A stretch of 64,000 bases of DNA from Actinomyces sp. (GCA_018375675.1 JAHACW010000003.1:1-64000); one strand, 5' to 3'. Numbered from the stretch's first letter, positions 1 to 8,412 are shown. Notes: generated by a model from the letters alone, not told the origin. A program made the numbers and translations.

Positions 1-267
1 CGGGAGGGGGTAGCCGAGCAGGTGGGCGACCATGGGGCTGAAAATAACGACGGGAATGGACAGAATCAGTGACCACCAGAAGCGTTCCCGAAACATTGCG
101 GTGCTGTGCCCGGCGTGTTCGCCGTGACCATGAACCTGGTGGTCTTCGTCCAGGACAGAGTGCGGGTGACCGTGGTGCATCGCCTGGCCGTGGGTGTCGG
201 CGTCTGCGTGGTGTTCGTGGCTGGCATGATCCGGGTGGTGGGTGTGGTAGCCGTGTTCGTTGCTCAT
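1..267 (-). CDS. Copper-translocating P-type ATPase, N-terminal fragment
   Basis: The 5' end of a reverse-strand gene whose remainder lies beyond the left edge. The first 54 or so residues contain about 18 histidines (HTHH, HEHH, MHHGHPH), a typical cytosolic metal-binding tail. It is followed by RERFWWSLILSIPVV and a first membrane segment, which matches the start of CopB/CopA-like P1B ATPases that export copper or silver. None of the catalytic motifs (CPx, DKTGT) falls inside the window. The ATG at 265-267 was chosen because it lies directly downstream of a strong promoter that carries a CsoR-like operator, and this supports copper as the substrate. Family assignment is confident; exact metal specificity is inferred. 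Confidence 0.8.
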   Translation of the reverse strand, partial: MSNEHGYHTHHPDHASHEHHADADTHGQAMHHGHPHSVLDEDHQVHGHGEHAGHSTAMFRERFWWSLILSIPVVIFSPMVAHLLGYPLP

Positions 268-274
268 GGAAGTG

Positions 275-303
275 AGGATACCCCTAGGGGGTATGGGTGT
301 CAA
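275..303 (-). promoter_or_regulatory. Promoter of the copper ATPase gene
   Basis: On the reverse strand a perfect -35 TTGACA (298-303) and a -10 TATCCT (275-280) are separated by exactly 17 bp. The start codon at 267 follows within 8 bp of the -10, so the transcript would be leaderless or nearly so. The spacer holds the CsoR-like palindrome described separately. Confidence 0.7.
278..294. promoter_or_regulatory. CsoR-like copper-responsive operator
   Basis: ATACCCCTAGGGGGTAT is a near-perfect dyad matching the known CsoR operator architecture (TACCCC-TA-GGGGTA core). It lies between the -35 and -10 of the ATPase promoter, where a bound repressor would block RNA polymerase. No csoR gene is visible in the window, so the repressor must be encoded elsewhere. 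Confidence 0.7.
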
Positions 304-413
304 GGGGGTGTCGTCAACGAGCGCTGTGGGGGTGGCGACACGCATCCCCCAATGCGGCGCGCCCAGCCCCGGCCCGCCGTAGGGTGGAGGCAGCACACAG
401 GTAAGGAGGGGAT

Positions 414-1895
414 ATGAAGCGACGCCCGCGTCGGCGCTACCGCGCGATCCGCCGCGTCCCCCAGGCCTACCCCGGTTTCTACCTGCGCCTCAAAGTCGCA
501 CCCATCGTCCCCGCCCTCGCGGCCACGGTCGCCGTCGGTGCGCTCGCCGACATCTCCGCCATGCCGCAGGATGTGCGCGCCCGCGCGCGCTCCCTCTCCG
601 ACGACATGGGAACCGCGATCAGCGAACAATCGCAGCGCATCTTCTTCGATACCCCCGGCCTCGACACCCTCCTCATCCGCTCCCTCTCGCACGTCGCGCG
701 GCGCACCGCGACCGTGGGGCGCGCCTGGGCGCGAGCGGTCGTCGCCGTCGGCGCGGACAAGGACGGGCGCATGGCCCGTATGCTGCCCCTTATCCCCAGG
801 CGCGGATACGACGCCCTCATGACCGGCATGCTGACGATCGGCACGGCAGTGGGCGCCCTGCGCGGCGGCGAAGTCCACGTCGCACTCCTGCGCGACTCCG
901 ACGCAGACCCCGCGTTCCAGGACCCGCTGCCCGGCCACCCCGAGGCCCAGATCCGCCGCGTCGATGCACCTGCGCGGCTCTCCGACATGTGCGCCGACAT
1001 CGATGAGCTCTACTGGTCGCGCACGATCGGACCGGCCGTCAAGATCACTCGCGTCGGCGACGGCGAGGCCCGCCGCTGGCTCCTGAGTCTGGTCGGCACC
1101 GAGTCCATGACGTGGCGCTCCACGAACAATCCGGCCGACGCCGAGACGAACATCCGACTCATGCTCGGCCTGGAAAGCGCGATGAGCGTCGGCGTCGTGC
1201 GCGCCCTCCACGCCGCGATGGAACGCGACGGCGTGCCCACCGAGCGGTGGCCGCGCGAGCCCGTCCTTATCTGCGGCCACTCCCAGGGCGGGATCGTCGC
1301 CGCCGCCCTCGCCTCCGTCCCGCCGCACGAGGCCGGGGTCAACGTCGCCGGCATCCTGTCCACGGGTGGCCCGAACCGGCGCATTCGCGTGCGCCCCGAC
1401 GTGGTGACCGTCGCCGTCTACCACGATCAGGACGTCATGCCGAGCCTCGACGGCTCGCCCGACCGCGCCCCCGACCGGCGCGTCACCGTCGGACGAAGCC
1501 TCGTGAGGCCTCGTACCCGCCCCCTCTACTACGCGCACTCCTCCTCGACATACACGGAGACCGTGCGCCTCCTCGAGCGCAAGGTGCGCGTGACCCCGTG
1601 GGGGCGGCTGGCCTCGGCGATGGCGGCCCTGCAGGATTTCCTGCCCGCGCCGGACGAGCCCACGCGCGTCATGCACTACGAGATCTGGCAGGACATCCTG
1701 ACCCCGACCGCCGAGAGCACGTGGGACACGGTCGCCGCACTCGAACGCGGCGGCTCCTACGAACCCGCCACCTACCCGATCGACTACGCGGTCACGGCCC
1801 CCCGCCTGCCCCGCGTCGCCCGAGCCCGGCGCCGCGCGGCCCTCCCGGCGCGCATCGCTTCCGCCCTCTCCTCCCTGAGAAAGGACAGGTCATGA
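414..1895 (+). CDS. Membrane-associated alpha/beta hydrolase (GHSQGG type)
   Basis: A 493-residue protein with a very basic N-terminus, one hydrophobic stretch (about residues 30-50) and a C-terminal alpha/beta-hydrolase domain. The nucleophile elbow GHSQGG places Ser at residue 290. A later D-x-D-VMPSLDG segment (about residues 340-348) and a HYE near the C-terminus are candidates for the acid and histidine. The catalytic region resembles the hydrolase at 8837-10531, so the two look paralogous. The ATG at 414 follows a strong AAGGAGGGG site. It overlaps the next gene by 4 bp (ATGA), so the two are translationally coupled. Substrate unknown; lipase or esterase chemistry is inferred from the motif. 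Confidence 0.7.
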   Translation: MKRRPRRRYRAIRRVPQAYPGFYLRLKVAPIVPALAATVAVGALADISAMPQDVRARARSLSDDMGTAISEQSQRIFFDTPGLDTLLIRSLSHVARRTATVGRAWARAVVAVGADKDGRMARMLPLIPRRGYDALMTGMLTIGTAVGALRGGEVHVALLRDSDADPAFQDPLPGHPEAQIRRVDAPARLSDMCADIDELYWSRTIGPAVKITRVGDGEARRWLLSLVGTESMTWRSTNNPADAETNIRLMLGLESAMSVGVVRALHAAMERDGVPTERWPREPVLICGHSQGGIVAAALASVPPHEAGVNVAGILSTGGPNRRIRVRPDVVTVAVYHDQDVMPSLDGSPDRAPDRRVTVGRSLVRPRTRPLYYAHSSSTYTETVRLLERKVRVTPWGRLASAMAALQDFLPAPDEPTRVMHYEIWQDILTPTAESTWDTVAALERGGSYEPATYPIDYAVTAPRLPRVARARRRAALPARIASALSSLRKDRS

Positions 1896-2533
1896 CCGAC
1901 CCCAACGCCCCCCTGCGCGAGGTGCGCCGATGGATGCGCGTCTCGACCCCCGTCAACAAGGCCGCCTCCTCCGGCCTGCGCGGGCGGCTCCCGCAGATCG
2001 CCGGGCCGCTCATGATTGGCGCGCTCGGCGTGGGTGCCCTGGGCGCGGGCATCGCGTGGCGCGCCCTGTCCTCGACGAGGGGCACCGGGCGCACGCAGCG
2101 CTTCGTGGACCTGGCGACCGCGGCACTCGACTCCGGCTTCCCTGCGCGTGTGCCCGAGACCGATGCGGATGAGGCCCGTGCGCCGCGCCGCGTCGTCCAC
2201 GTCGAGGTTGGCGAGGGCTTCGGGCGCCCCTCCCTCGTGTCCATCGACGTGGTCGTAGCCTCCTCCGATTTTCTGTCGGAGCATGAGGCTGCCACGCGTG
2301 CCCTCGATGCGATCACCCGCGCGACCTGGAACAATCCCGAAATGGCGCCGGTCAGCGTGCGCGCCCGAGTCCTCGTCGCCCACGACGAGGTCGGCGACCT
2401 CGAGGCCCCCGGCGCGCAGACCGACACCGTCGTCGACATGAGCGCCCTCGGCTTCGCCGACGAGATCGCGCGCCCCGACGAGCTCTACGACCGCTACGGT
2501 GCGCCCGAGTGCGACCCCGCCTGGAGGCCGTGA
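1892..2533 (+). CDS. Single-pass membrane protein coupled to hydrolase
   Basis: A 213-residue protein of unrecognised family. One glycine/alanine-rich membrane segment (about residues 34-55, IAGPLMIGALGVGALGAG) precedes a soluble region that includes a VVHVEVGEGFGRPSL stretch. The ATG lies inside the end of the upstream hydrolase (4-bp overlap), so the two are co-translated and probably work together. The role, for instance as an anchor, chaperone or immunity protein for the hydrolase, is a guess from context. Confidence 0.6.
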   Translation: MTDPNAPLREVRRWMRVSTPVNKAASSGLRGRLPQIAGPLMIGALGVGALGAGIAWRALSSTRGTGRTQRFVDLATAALDSGFPARVPETDADEARAPRRVVHVEVGEGFGRPSLVSIDVVVASSDFLSEHEAATRALDAITRATWNNPEMAPVSVRARVLVAHDEVGDLEAPGAQTDTVVDMSALGFADEIARPDELYDRYGAPECDPAWRP

Positions 2534-2598
2534 CCGGCCGGCGAGAGTCGGCCTCGTTCCTTTGACAAGGCGGGGTGTCTCACCCCTTGGGGGCGCTT

Positions 2599-2627
2599 TT
2601 GTTCACTTCGTGACCGTTTGGTAGGGT
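2599..2627 (+). promoter_or_regulatory. Candidate promoter of the first WXG/DUF1023 cassette
   Basis: TTGTTC (2599-2604) and TAGGGT (2622-2627) are separated by 17 bp, giving a predicted start near 2634 and a leader of about 30 nt before the ATG at 2666. The spacer contains CACTTCGTGACC, a sequence echoed upstream of the genes at 44651 and 54966. Confidence 0.4.
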
Positions 2628-2665
2628 CTGGCTTAACAGCACCGAAGTGACGTCGAAGGAGCATC

Positions 2666-3016
2666 ATGGCCGCCGATCTTGTCATCGAAGAAGGGGACCT
2701 CGAAGTCCTGCGTGACCGCACGAGAGATCTGTCCGGCAGACTGCAGTCGGTGACCGTCGCGACGGCGGGCGACTACATTTCCTCCGGGGTTGGCGGGAGC
2801 CCCCTCGCAGGACAGGGGCGCAGCGCCGGCGAGACGATCGACGACGCGGTCATGGCAGTGTCGCGTGACCTGGATGATTTCTCCCAGTCTGTGAATGATT
2901 CGATCAACGCCTATAACGCAACCGAAAACGACGCTGCGGTGACCTTCCAACAGACCGACCACGGTGGCCCGGCGATGACGATGGATGACCTGCGACGCAT
3001 GATGGAGGAACAGTAA
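2666..3016 (+). CDS. Small helical WXG100-like secretion partner
   Basis: A 116-residue, mostly helical, acidic protein without a signal peptide. It has the size and composition of WXG100/ESX-type small secreted proteins or the small partners of LXG-type effectors, although no clear W-x-G turn is seen. GAAGGAG lies 6 bp before the ATG. The stop codon overlaps the start of the next gene (TAATG). The second cassette has an equivalent small gene at 54966 in the same position, which supports a partner or targeting role for the adjacent hydrolase. The family call is inference from size, helicity and context. Confidence 0.6.
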   Translation: MAADLVIEEGDLEVLRDRTRDLSGRLQSVTVATAGDYISSGVGGSPLAGQGRSAGETIDDAVMAVSRDLDDFSQSVNDSINAYNATENDAAVTFQQTDHGGPAMTMDDLRRMMEEQ

Positions 3017-4698
3017 TGGCAACCTGGGCGGACATTCAGAGCTGGGACCACAACGCCATCATCGAGGCCGAGGACCTCATCGAGGCCGAGGTGCGCGAGG
3101 CGCGCGAGATCATCGCCGACCTCGAGCACGCCGCGAACGATATCCGATCTCAGGGTGAGGCGCCCGACCGGATGCGTGAGCGACTCTCCGAGATCCAGGA
3201 CAAGCTGGACTCGCGCCTCAATGAGCTCACTGAATACGCGCTGGCGACAGCGGAGCTGCACGGGTACGTGAGCCGGGTTGTGGCTATCCGCGAGTCGGCG
3301 TACGAGGTCGCGGCAGAACTGAACTATGAAATCCCTGCGGATGGCAAGGTCGTCAACCGCGAATCGATGAAGGAGAGGCCTAGCCCAGTTAAGAGTAACA
3401 AGTATGACGAGTTGTCCGATTGCGTCTCAGAGGCAGTGAAGCTGGCGACGGAAGCCGAGGAAACAGTGGGGCCGCGCTATAGGGCGTTGGCCGACGGCCA
3501 GTACGCGATGGACGAGGGACGACATTCGGAGTCAGCGGGCCTGGCAAATGATGCTGACCCCTCGTGGACCCCCGAGGAGGTCTCCGTGTGGTGGAAGCTG
3601 CTTTCCGACTCCGAACGCGAGGCGCTCATCAACAAGGATCCCGAAAAATACGGAAACTTGGACGGCATCGACATGGCGTCGCGAGCAAAGGCCAATGAGC
3701 TTGTACTACTGGGGCCCAAGGATGCGTCGGGGCATCACATCCCGGGGGGCGGGTTGCTCGGGCAAGCTGAGAGAGACCTTGCGGAAGCAGAAGAAGCGCT
3801 TAACAATGCGACCAAAACGAGTGTGGGAAGTCCGAAGCACCTCGATGACCTCATCCGGAAGAAGAACGATGCATGGAATCGTGTGCAGGATCTGAGAGCT
3901 CTTCGCGATCAGATGACAGACCCAGACGTGACGCTCGTTGCCCTACAGCCGGGCAAACCGGGTGAGAACGTTCGCGCCGCACTCGCGATTGGTGACGTGG
4001 ATAATGCTGATCACGTCGCGACACTCGTTCCCGGGCGAACGACCAACTGTCGTGACTCTTCGGCTGACAATGTGACATATGCGCAGAATCTGAGGAGAGC
4101 GGCAGCCCGGCAAGGGAATATCGATCCGAGTAAGGTCGCAACCATCGCCTGGATGAACTACCACGCCCCGCAGAGTGGGCCTGATGCAAGAACCACGACG
4201 GCAACCCTTGCCCGAGCGGGTGCGGATCCTCTGAGGAATTTCGCGACCGGCATTCACTCCTGGCGCAGCGAGCGGGGGATGGATGTACATCAGAGCATCA
4301 TCCCACATTCGTACGGGTCGACGACTGCGGGCATCGCGATGCGTAGCATCGGTAAGGACGTTGTCGACGACTTCGCGTACACGGGATCTCCGGGTTCGGG
4401 AGTCCAGTCCCTGGGGACACTTGGCGTGGACAAAGAGCATGTGTGGGTGTCCGGAATTGATCATCTCGACTGGGTAAGGGGAATGGGCCCAGACGAGGAC
4501 TTTGGGCGTAACCCGGAGCAGCTGGAGGGAATCGGGCATTTGTCCGGAGACGTAAGTGGGGCTAAGGGATATAACCCCAACTATTTGGGTAACCCGTATG
4601 GACACCACTCAATGTATTTCGTTGAGCCTAGGGCTGGTGAAGAGAATCTCGTGCTGAACGACCTTGGCAAGGTGATTGCCGACGTCAAGGAGCGATGA
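3016..4698 (+). CDS. DUF1023-type alpha/beta hydrolase with helical N-terminus
   Basis: A 560-residue protein. Residues 1-190 are long charged helices (IEAEDLIEAEVREAREI and following), followed by a WWKLLSDSEREALI segment and LDGIDMASRAKAN, both typical of the DUF1023 (PF06259) family. The C-terminal hydrolase has VATLVPG, then HSYGST with Ser432 as the likely nucleophile, then GSPGSG and HLSGDV. The residue before His is Pro rather than the common Gly. The N-terminus resembles the helical export regions of type VII substrates. Codon use is visibly more A/T-rich in the second half and in the genes downstream than in the surroundings. It is paralogous to 55289-56896. Activity is predicted lipase or esterase; secretion is inferred. 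Confidence 0.75.
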   Translation: MATWADIQSWDHNAIIEAEDLIEAEVREAREIIADLEHAANDIRSQGEAPDRMRERLSEIQDKLDSRLNELTEYALATAELHGYVSRVVAIRESAYEVAAELNYEIPADGKVVNRESMKERPSPVKSNKYDELSDCVSEAVKLATEAEETVGPRYRALADGQYAMDEGRHSESAGLANDADPSWTPEEVSVWWKLLSDSEREALINKDPEKYGNLDGIDMASRAKANELVLLGPKDASGHHIPGGGLLGQAERDLAEAEEALNNATKTSVGSPKHLDDLIRKKNDAWNRVQDLRALRDQMTDPDVTLVALQPGKPGENVRAALAIGDVDNADHVATLVPGRTTNCRDSSADNVTYAQNLRRAAARQGNIDPSKVATIAWMNYHAPQSGPDARTTTATLARAGADPLRNFATGIHSWRSERGMDVHQSIIPHSYGSTTAGIAMRSIGKDVVDDFAYTGSPGSGVQSLGTLGVDKEHVWVSGIDHLDWVRGMGPDEDFGRNPEQLEGIGHLSGDVSGAKGYNPNYLGNPYGHHSMYFVEPRAGEENLVLNDLGKVIADVKER

Positions 4699-5381
4699 TG
4701 AGGAAGACGGTGCTGTCCTGTCTGTCGGCTCTATCGGCATCCTGCCTGCTGGCGGCGTGTGTGCCGGGGCTGTCGGATGATGCTCGATTGTATTTTGGGC
4801 GTGGTAGCGGGAGCATACCTATCTCCGAGGGACAGACGACGGAGGTCCATATCAGGGATACCTTGCCCCGGTATCTGGGCATCATCGAGGAGGTTGTCGT
4901 CGAGTCCGGTGGCGTGCTAGGGGTCAGTGGCAAGAACCGAATCGATGGCTGCTTGACGAAGGACACGACCGATATGGATATCGACTGGATGATGATGGTT
5001 ATTCCTGCGATCGATTATGAGGATTTGCGCCGGATGGTCGTTGAGGGGGCGCAGCGTAACGGCTTCGCGTATTCGTGGGATCCGGTACGCAGAGATAAAC
5101 TCAACTCTCGCACTGTTACTGTCGGGGATGGCTACGGGAATAAGCTGAGTTTCTATCATCACGAGGCTAAGGACAGCATTGTCATTAGTTTGTACTCGGG
5201 GTGTATGTTCCCATCCCAGCCTCTCGATCCGGACACCCTGCGGTGGTCCTATCCGCTTCCTAGCCCCGAAGAGATGTTTCCGAATCTGACAATCGTGCAG
5301 GCCTTTGACGACAACGGCGACGAGAATCCTGAGTTGCGGCCGCAGTCGGGGGCTCAGTCCGGAGAGCAGACGGGAGAATGA
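4698..5381 (+). CDS. Lipoprotein, first copy of a duplicated pair
   Basis: A 227-residue exported lipoprotein with a basic start, a hydrophobic stretch and the lipobox LLAAC (Cys21), followed by VPGLSDDARLYFGR. The ATG at 4698 is chosen over 4695 because it is better spaced from AAGGAG. The central region has DLRRMVVEGAQRNGFAYS and a conserved SGCM, and the tail is QSGAQSGEQTGE. It is closely similar throughout to the gene at 6063. It directly follows the DUF1023 hydrolase, so an immunity-like or hydrolase-binding role on the outer face of the membrane is possible. The sequence is notably lower in GC than the flanking genes. Confidence 0.7.
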   Translation: MRKTVLSCLSALSASCLLAACVPGLSDDARLYFGRGSGSIPISEGQTTEVHIRDTLPRYLGIIEEVVVESGGVLGVSGKNRIDGCLTKDTTDMDIDWMMMVIPAIDYEDLRRMVVEGAQRNGFAYSWDPVRRDKLNSRTVTVGDGYGNKLSFYHHEAKDSIVISLYSGCMFPSQPLDPDTLRWSYPLPSPEEMFPNLTIVQAFDDNGDENPELRPQSGAQSGEQTGE

Positions 5382-5383
5382 GC

Positions 5384-6058
5384 ATGGCAAAGAAATGGAC
5401 TCCAGCACGCGTGGGTGCGTGGTGCGTCGCGGTGGTGGCGGTGCTCGTCTTCTGCTGGCTGGCGTTGATGTGGTTCGGCGGCAGCGTGCCCTTCCGCGAC
5501 CGTCAGAGCCTTGACGAGTACGTTGATGAGAAGCTGCCGCAGCTTTCGCAGATTGCCGGTCAGGTGGCCGCCGAGACCGGTGGCGAGCTGATGGTGATGG
5601 GCTTGCCGTATGTGCAGGTGTGTGGCAGTGGTGATACTCAGGGGTATCGGGTGGTTGGCTACACCACGGTGGCTCCGTCGATGTCCTTTGAACGGCTCGA
5701 GAAACTGGTGAAAGAAAACAAGCACGATTGGTCGTCGACCGTGCAGGTGGAGAAGGAAATTGACAGGGATGGTACTCGGGATATTCGGCTGATCGACAAA
5801 TACGGTGGCCTCTCCGAGTTCAAGTTTTCGGAGGACTCTATTGTCATGAGGTCGCGCTCCGCGTGTCTGCCGACGGATAAGCCTCTGGGTGATCCCGGTC
5901 AGTTCGTTCTGCCGTCGGTGGAGGAGGCGTTCCCGGGCGTGCACGTGACGGTCAGCGACAACACGAACCCGGATCTGCATCCGGTTCCTACGCTGACACC
6001 GGGTGCCCACGTCACCCCCCAGTCCGGTACCCAGAGCGGCGCCCAGTCGGGGGAGTGA
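5384..6058 (+). CDS. Membrane-anchored protein related to flanking lipoproteins
   Basis: A 224-residue protein with one N-terminal membrane segment (about residues 10-32, GAWCVAVVAVLVFCWLALMW) and no lipobox. The rest has the same overall plan as its neighbours: a Gly-Gly-rich early part, a FERLEKLVKEN helix, a late conserved Cys (SACLP) and a QSGTQSGAQSGE tail. The ATG at 5384 is preferred over 5378 because GGGAG then sits 7 bp upstream. It is probably a diverged third member of the family, anchored by a transmembrane helix instead of a lipid. Confidence 0.6.
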   Translation: MAKKWTPARVGAWCVAVVAVLVFCWLALMWFGGSVPFRDRQSLDEYVDEKLPQLSQIAGQVAAETGGELMVMGLPYVQVCGSGDTQGYRVVGYTTVAPSMSFERLEKLVKENKHDWSSTVQVEKEIDRDGTRDIRLIDKYGGLSEFKFSEDSIVMRSRSACLPTDKPLGDPGQFVLPSVEEAFPGVHVTVSDNTNPDLHPVPTLTPGAHVTPQSGTQSGAQSGE

Positions 6059-6062
6059 TGGT

Positions 6063-6746
6063 ATGAGTTCTCGGTGGGTAGTGGCCGCCACTGCTGCCTG
6101 TGCCTCGCTGCTCCTTGCAGCGTGCGTACCGGGGCTGTCGGATGATGCCGGCCTGTATTTTGGGCGCAATGACGGGAGCGTTCCCATGGCGGAGCGTCAG
6201 ACTGTGGAGGTTTACATCAGTGATACTGCACCTCGGTATGCGGGCATCATTGAGGACGTTGCACGCGAAGCCGGTGGTGTTCTTGGGGTTGGTGGCGATT
6301 CTCGATACGGTGGTTGCACGACGCAGGATGAAGCAGATGTCGATATCGCTTGGGCGTACTTGTACGTCGCATTAATCGACTATGACGACCTGCGTCGGAT
6401 CGTCTGGGAGGGGGCGCAGCGCAACGGTTTTGCCTACTCAGCAACACCGGACTACAGCGGAAAACACAATAGTCGAAGCGTTGCCGTCGGGGACGAGGAC
6501 GGGAATCTTGTCGCTTTTACCCATCTTGAGGGCAGGGGCTTCATCAACATTAGCTTTCATTCGGGGTGCATGCTTCCAACTCATACTTATGACTTGGATA
6601 CCCCCTACAAGCAATTGCCACTTCCTTCTGTTGAAGAGATGTTCCCGAACCTCAGGATTGTTGATGCTTTTGATGAGAACTCCAATCTGAACCCGGAGTT
6701 GAGTTCTCAGCCGGGGCCCCAGAGCGGCGCCCAGTCGGGCTCGTAA
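6063..6746 (+). CDS. Lipoprotein, second copy of a duplicated pair
   Basis: A 227-residue lipoprotein with the signal peptide and lipobox LLLAAC, followed by VPGLSDDAGLYFGRNDGS, almost identical to the start of the 4698 product. Further shared blocks are ETG/EAGGVLGV, IDYDDLRRIVWEGAQRNGFAYS, SGCM and EEMFPNL, and it ends in QSGAQSGS. The ATG at 6063 has GGGGAG 7 bp upstream. The in-frame extension to 6003 is rejected because it runs through the end of the preceding gene. Tandem duplication with divergence fits a family under diversifying selection, such as immunity or bait proteins, but the function is unknown. Confidence 0.65.
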   Translation: MSSRWVVAATAACASLLLAACVPGLSDDAGLYFGRNDGSVPMAERQTVEVYISDTAPRYAGIIEDVAREAGGVLGVGGDSRYGGCTTQDEADVDIAWAYLYVALIDYDDLRRIVWEGAQRNGFAYSATPDYSGKHNSRSVAVGDEDGNLVAFTHLEGRGFINISFHSGCMLPTHTYDLDTPYKQLPLPSVEEMFPNLRIVDAFDENSNLNPELSSQPGPQSGAQSGS

Positions 6747-6786
6747 ACCCGCCCCGGCCTCGTCGATACAGGGCAGAAACGGGAAA

Positions 6787-6822
6787 GGCGGCGAGGCGCG
6801 GACCAACCGCGCACCCGCCGCC
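6787..6822. terminator. Hairpin between convergent genes
   Basis: GGCGGCG (6787-6793) pairs with CGCCGCC (6816-6822), and an inner CGCGG/CCGCG stem closes a 5-nt loop. It lies between the lipoprotein gene and purB and probably ends both transcripts. There is no long T-run. Confidence 0.5.
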
Positions 6823-6836
6823 CCAACCGGTGAAGC

Positions 6837-8294
6837 TCAGGCCTCCCAGCGCGCCAGGCGCTCGGACAGGCCGATGTAGGTCGCGGGGGTCAGTGCAAGG
6901 AGGCGTTCCTCCACCTCGGCCGGCAGACCCAGGCCCGCGATGAACTCACGCATGTCTTCCGCGCCCACCTCGTGGCCGCGCGTCAGCTCCTTAAGGCGCT
7001 CGTACGGGTTCGCCATGCCGGTCGCGCCCGCGATCGCGGCGGCGCGCATCGCCTGCTGGACGGCCTCGCCGAGTACCGCCCAATTCGCGTCCAAATCCTG
7101 CGCCATGCGAGCAGCGTTGATCTCGATGCCATCCAGGCCGCGCACCAGGTTGTCGTAGGCCAGCACCGCGTGGCCGAACGCGACGCCCACGTTGCGCTGC
7201 GTCGTCGAATCCGTCAGGTCGCGCTGCATGCGGCTGGTCACCAGCGTCGCGCCCAGGGAATCCAGCAGCGCGTTCGACACCTCCAGGTTCGCCTCCGCGT
7301 TCTCGAAGCGAATCGGGTTGACCTTGTGCGGCATCGTCGACGAGCCCGTCGACCCCTGCGCCGCCAGGTTCTGGTGGAAGTAATCCATCGAAATGTAGGT
7401 CCACGCGTCCGTCGCCAGGTTGTGGGCAATGCGGCCCGCGCGCGCCACGTCCGCGTACAGCTCGGCCTGCCAGTCGTGCGACTCGATCTGCGTGGTCAGC
7501 GGGTTCCACGTCAGGCCCAGGCCCTCCACGAACGAGCGGGCCAGCGTCGGCCAATCCGCTCCCGGCACCGACACGACGTGCGCGGCCCACGTGCCCGTCG
7601 CGCCGTTGATCTTGCCCAGGTACTCCGTGGCCTCGACGCGCTTGATCTGGCGCGACAGACGGTGCGCGAACACAGCCATCTCCTTGCCGACCGTCACGGG
7701 GGTCGCCGGCTGTCCGTGCGTGTGCGCCAGCATCGGGACGGCCGCCCCGGCCTCGGCGAGGCCATGCAGGCGATCGAGGAGCGCGCGGATCGCGGGCAGC
7801 CACACCTGCTCGGTCGCCGCCTTGATCGTCAGCGCGTACGCCAGGTTGTTGATGTCCTCGGAGGTGCAGAAGATGTGGACGACCTCGCGCAGGGACGGCA
7901 GATTCGTGCTCGCGCCCAGCTTGTCGGAGGCGGCCTCGAGGTATTCGCCGATTAGGTATTCGACGGCCTTGACGTCGTGGCGGGTGACCGCCTCGAACTC
8001 GCCCAGGCGCTTGATGTGGTCGGCGCCGAAGTCGCGCGTGAGTGCGCGCAGGTAGTCGCGCTCGGCGTCGGTCAGCGTGGGCGCGCCCGGCAGGACCGAG
8101 TTGTCGAGCAGGAAAATCAGCCACTCGATCTCGACGTGCACGCGCGCGCGGTTCAGGCCCGCCTCGGACAGGTAGTTCGCCAGGGGCGCGGCGACCGCGC
8201 GGTAGCGGCCGTCCAGCGGGCTGAGCGGTTCACCCCCGCCCGCCAGGTCCGAATAGCCGTGGGCAGTGGAGAACAGTGTCATCGTGTCGCTCAT
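6837..8294 (-). CDS. purB: Adenylosuccinate lyase
   Basis: A 485-residue enzyme that cleaves adenylosuccinate to AMP plus fumarate and SAICAR to AICAR plus fumarate in purine synthesis. SPLDGRY near the N-terminus is diagnostic of the E. coli-type PurB. The fumarate-lyase signature is visible as GSSTMPHKVNP, and the active-site AHTHGQPATP and TSEDINN blocks are intact. The length is close to the family norm. The start MSDTMTLF at 8294 is chosen; the open frame continues 157 codons upstream but that stretch is low-complexity and non-conserved. No other purine genes are adjacent. Confidence 0.95.
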   Translation of the reverse strand: MSDTMTLFSTAHGYSDLAGGGEPLSPLDGRYRAVAAPLANYLSEAGLNRARVHVEIEWLIFLLDNSVLPGAPTLTDAERDYLRALTRDFGADHIKRLGEFEAVTRHDVKAVEYLIGEYLEAASDKLGASTNLPSLREVVHIFCTSEDINNLAYALTIKAATEQVWLPAIRALLDRLHGLAEAGAAVPMLAHTHGQPATPVTVGKEMAVFAHRLSRQIKRVEATEYLGKINGATGTWAAHVVSVPGADWPTLARSFVEGLGLTWNPLTTQIESHDWQAELYADVARAGRIAHNLATDAWTYISMDYFHQNLAAQGSTGSSTMPHKVNPIRFENAEANLEVSNALLDSLGATLVTSRMQRDLTDSTTQRNVGVAFGHAVLAYDNLVRGLDGIEINAARMAQDLDANWAVLGEAVQQAMRAAAIAGATGMANPYERLKELTRGHEVGAEDMREFIAGLGLPAEVEERLLALTPATYIGLSERLARWEA

Positions 8295-8412
8295 ACCCCT
8301 ATCTTCCCAGAACGAGGGGACTTCGGGACATCGAGTCCGCACGGCGATTCGTGGCGTGGGTAACGCACGAGGCCTGGGCCGGGCGGGTGGGCGCGCGACG
8401 GCCCCGGGCGTG

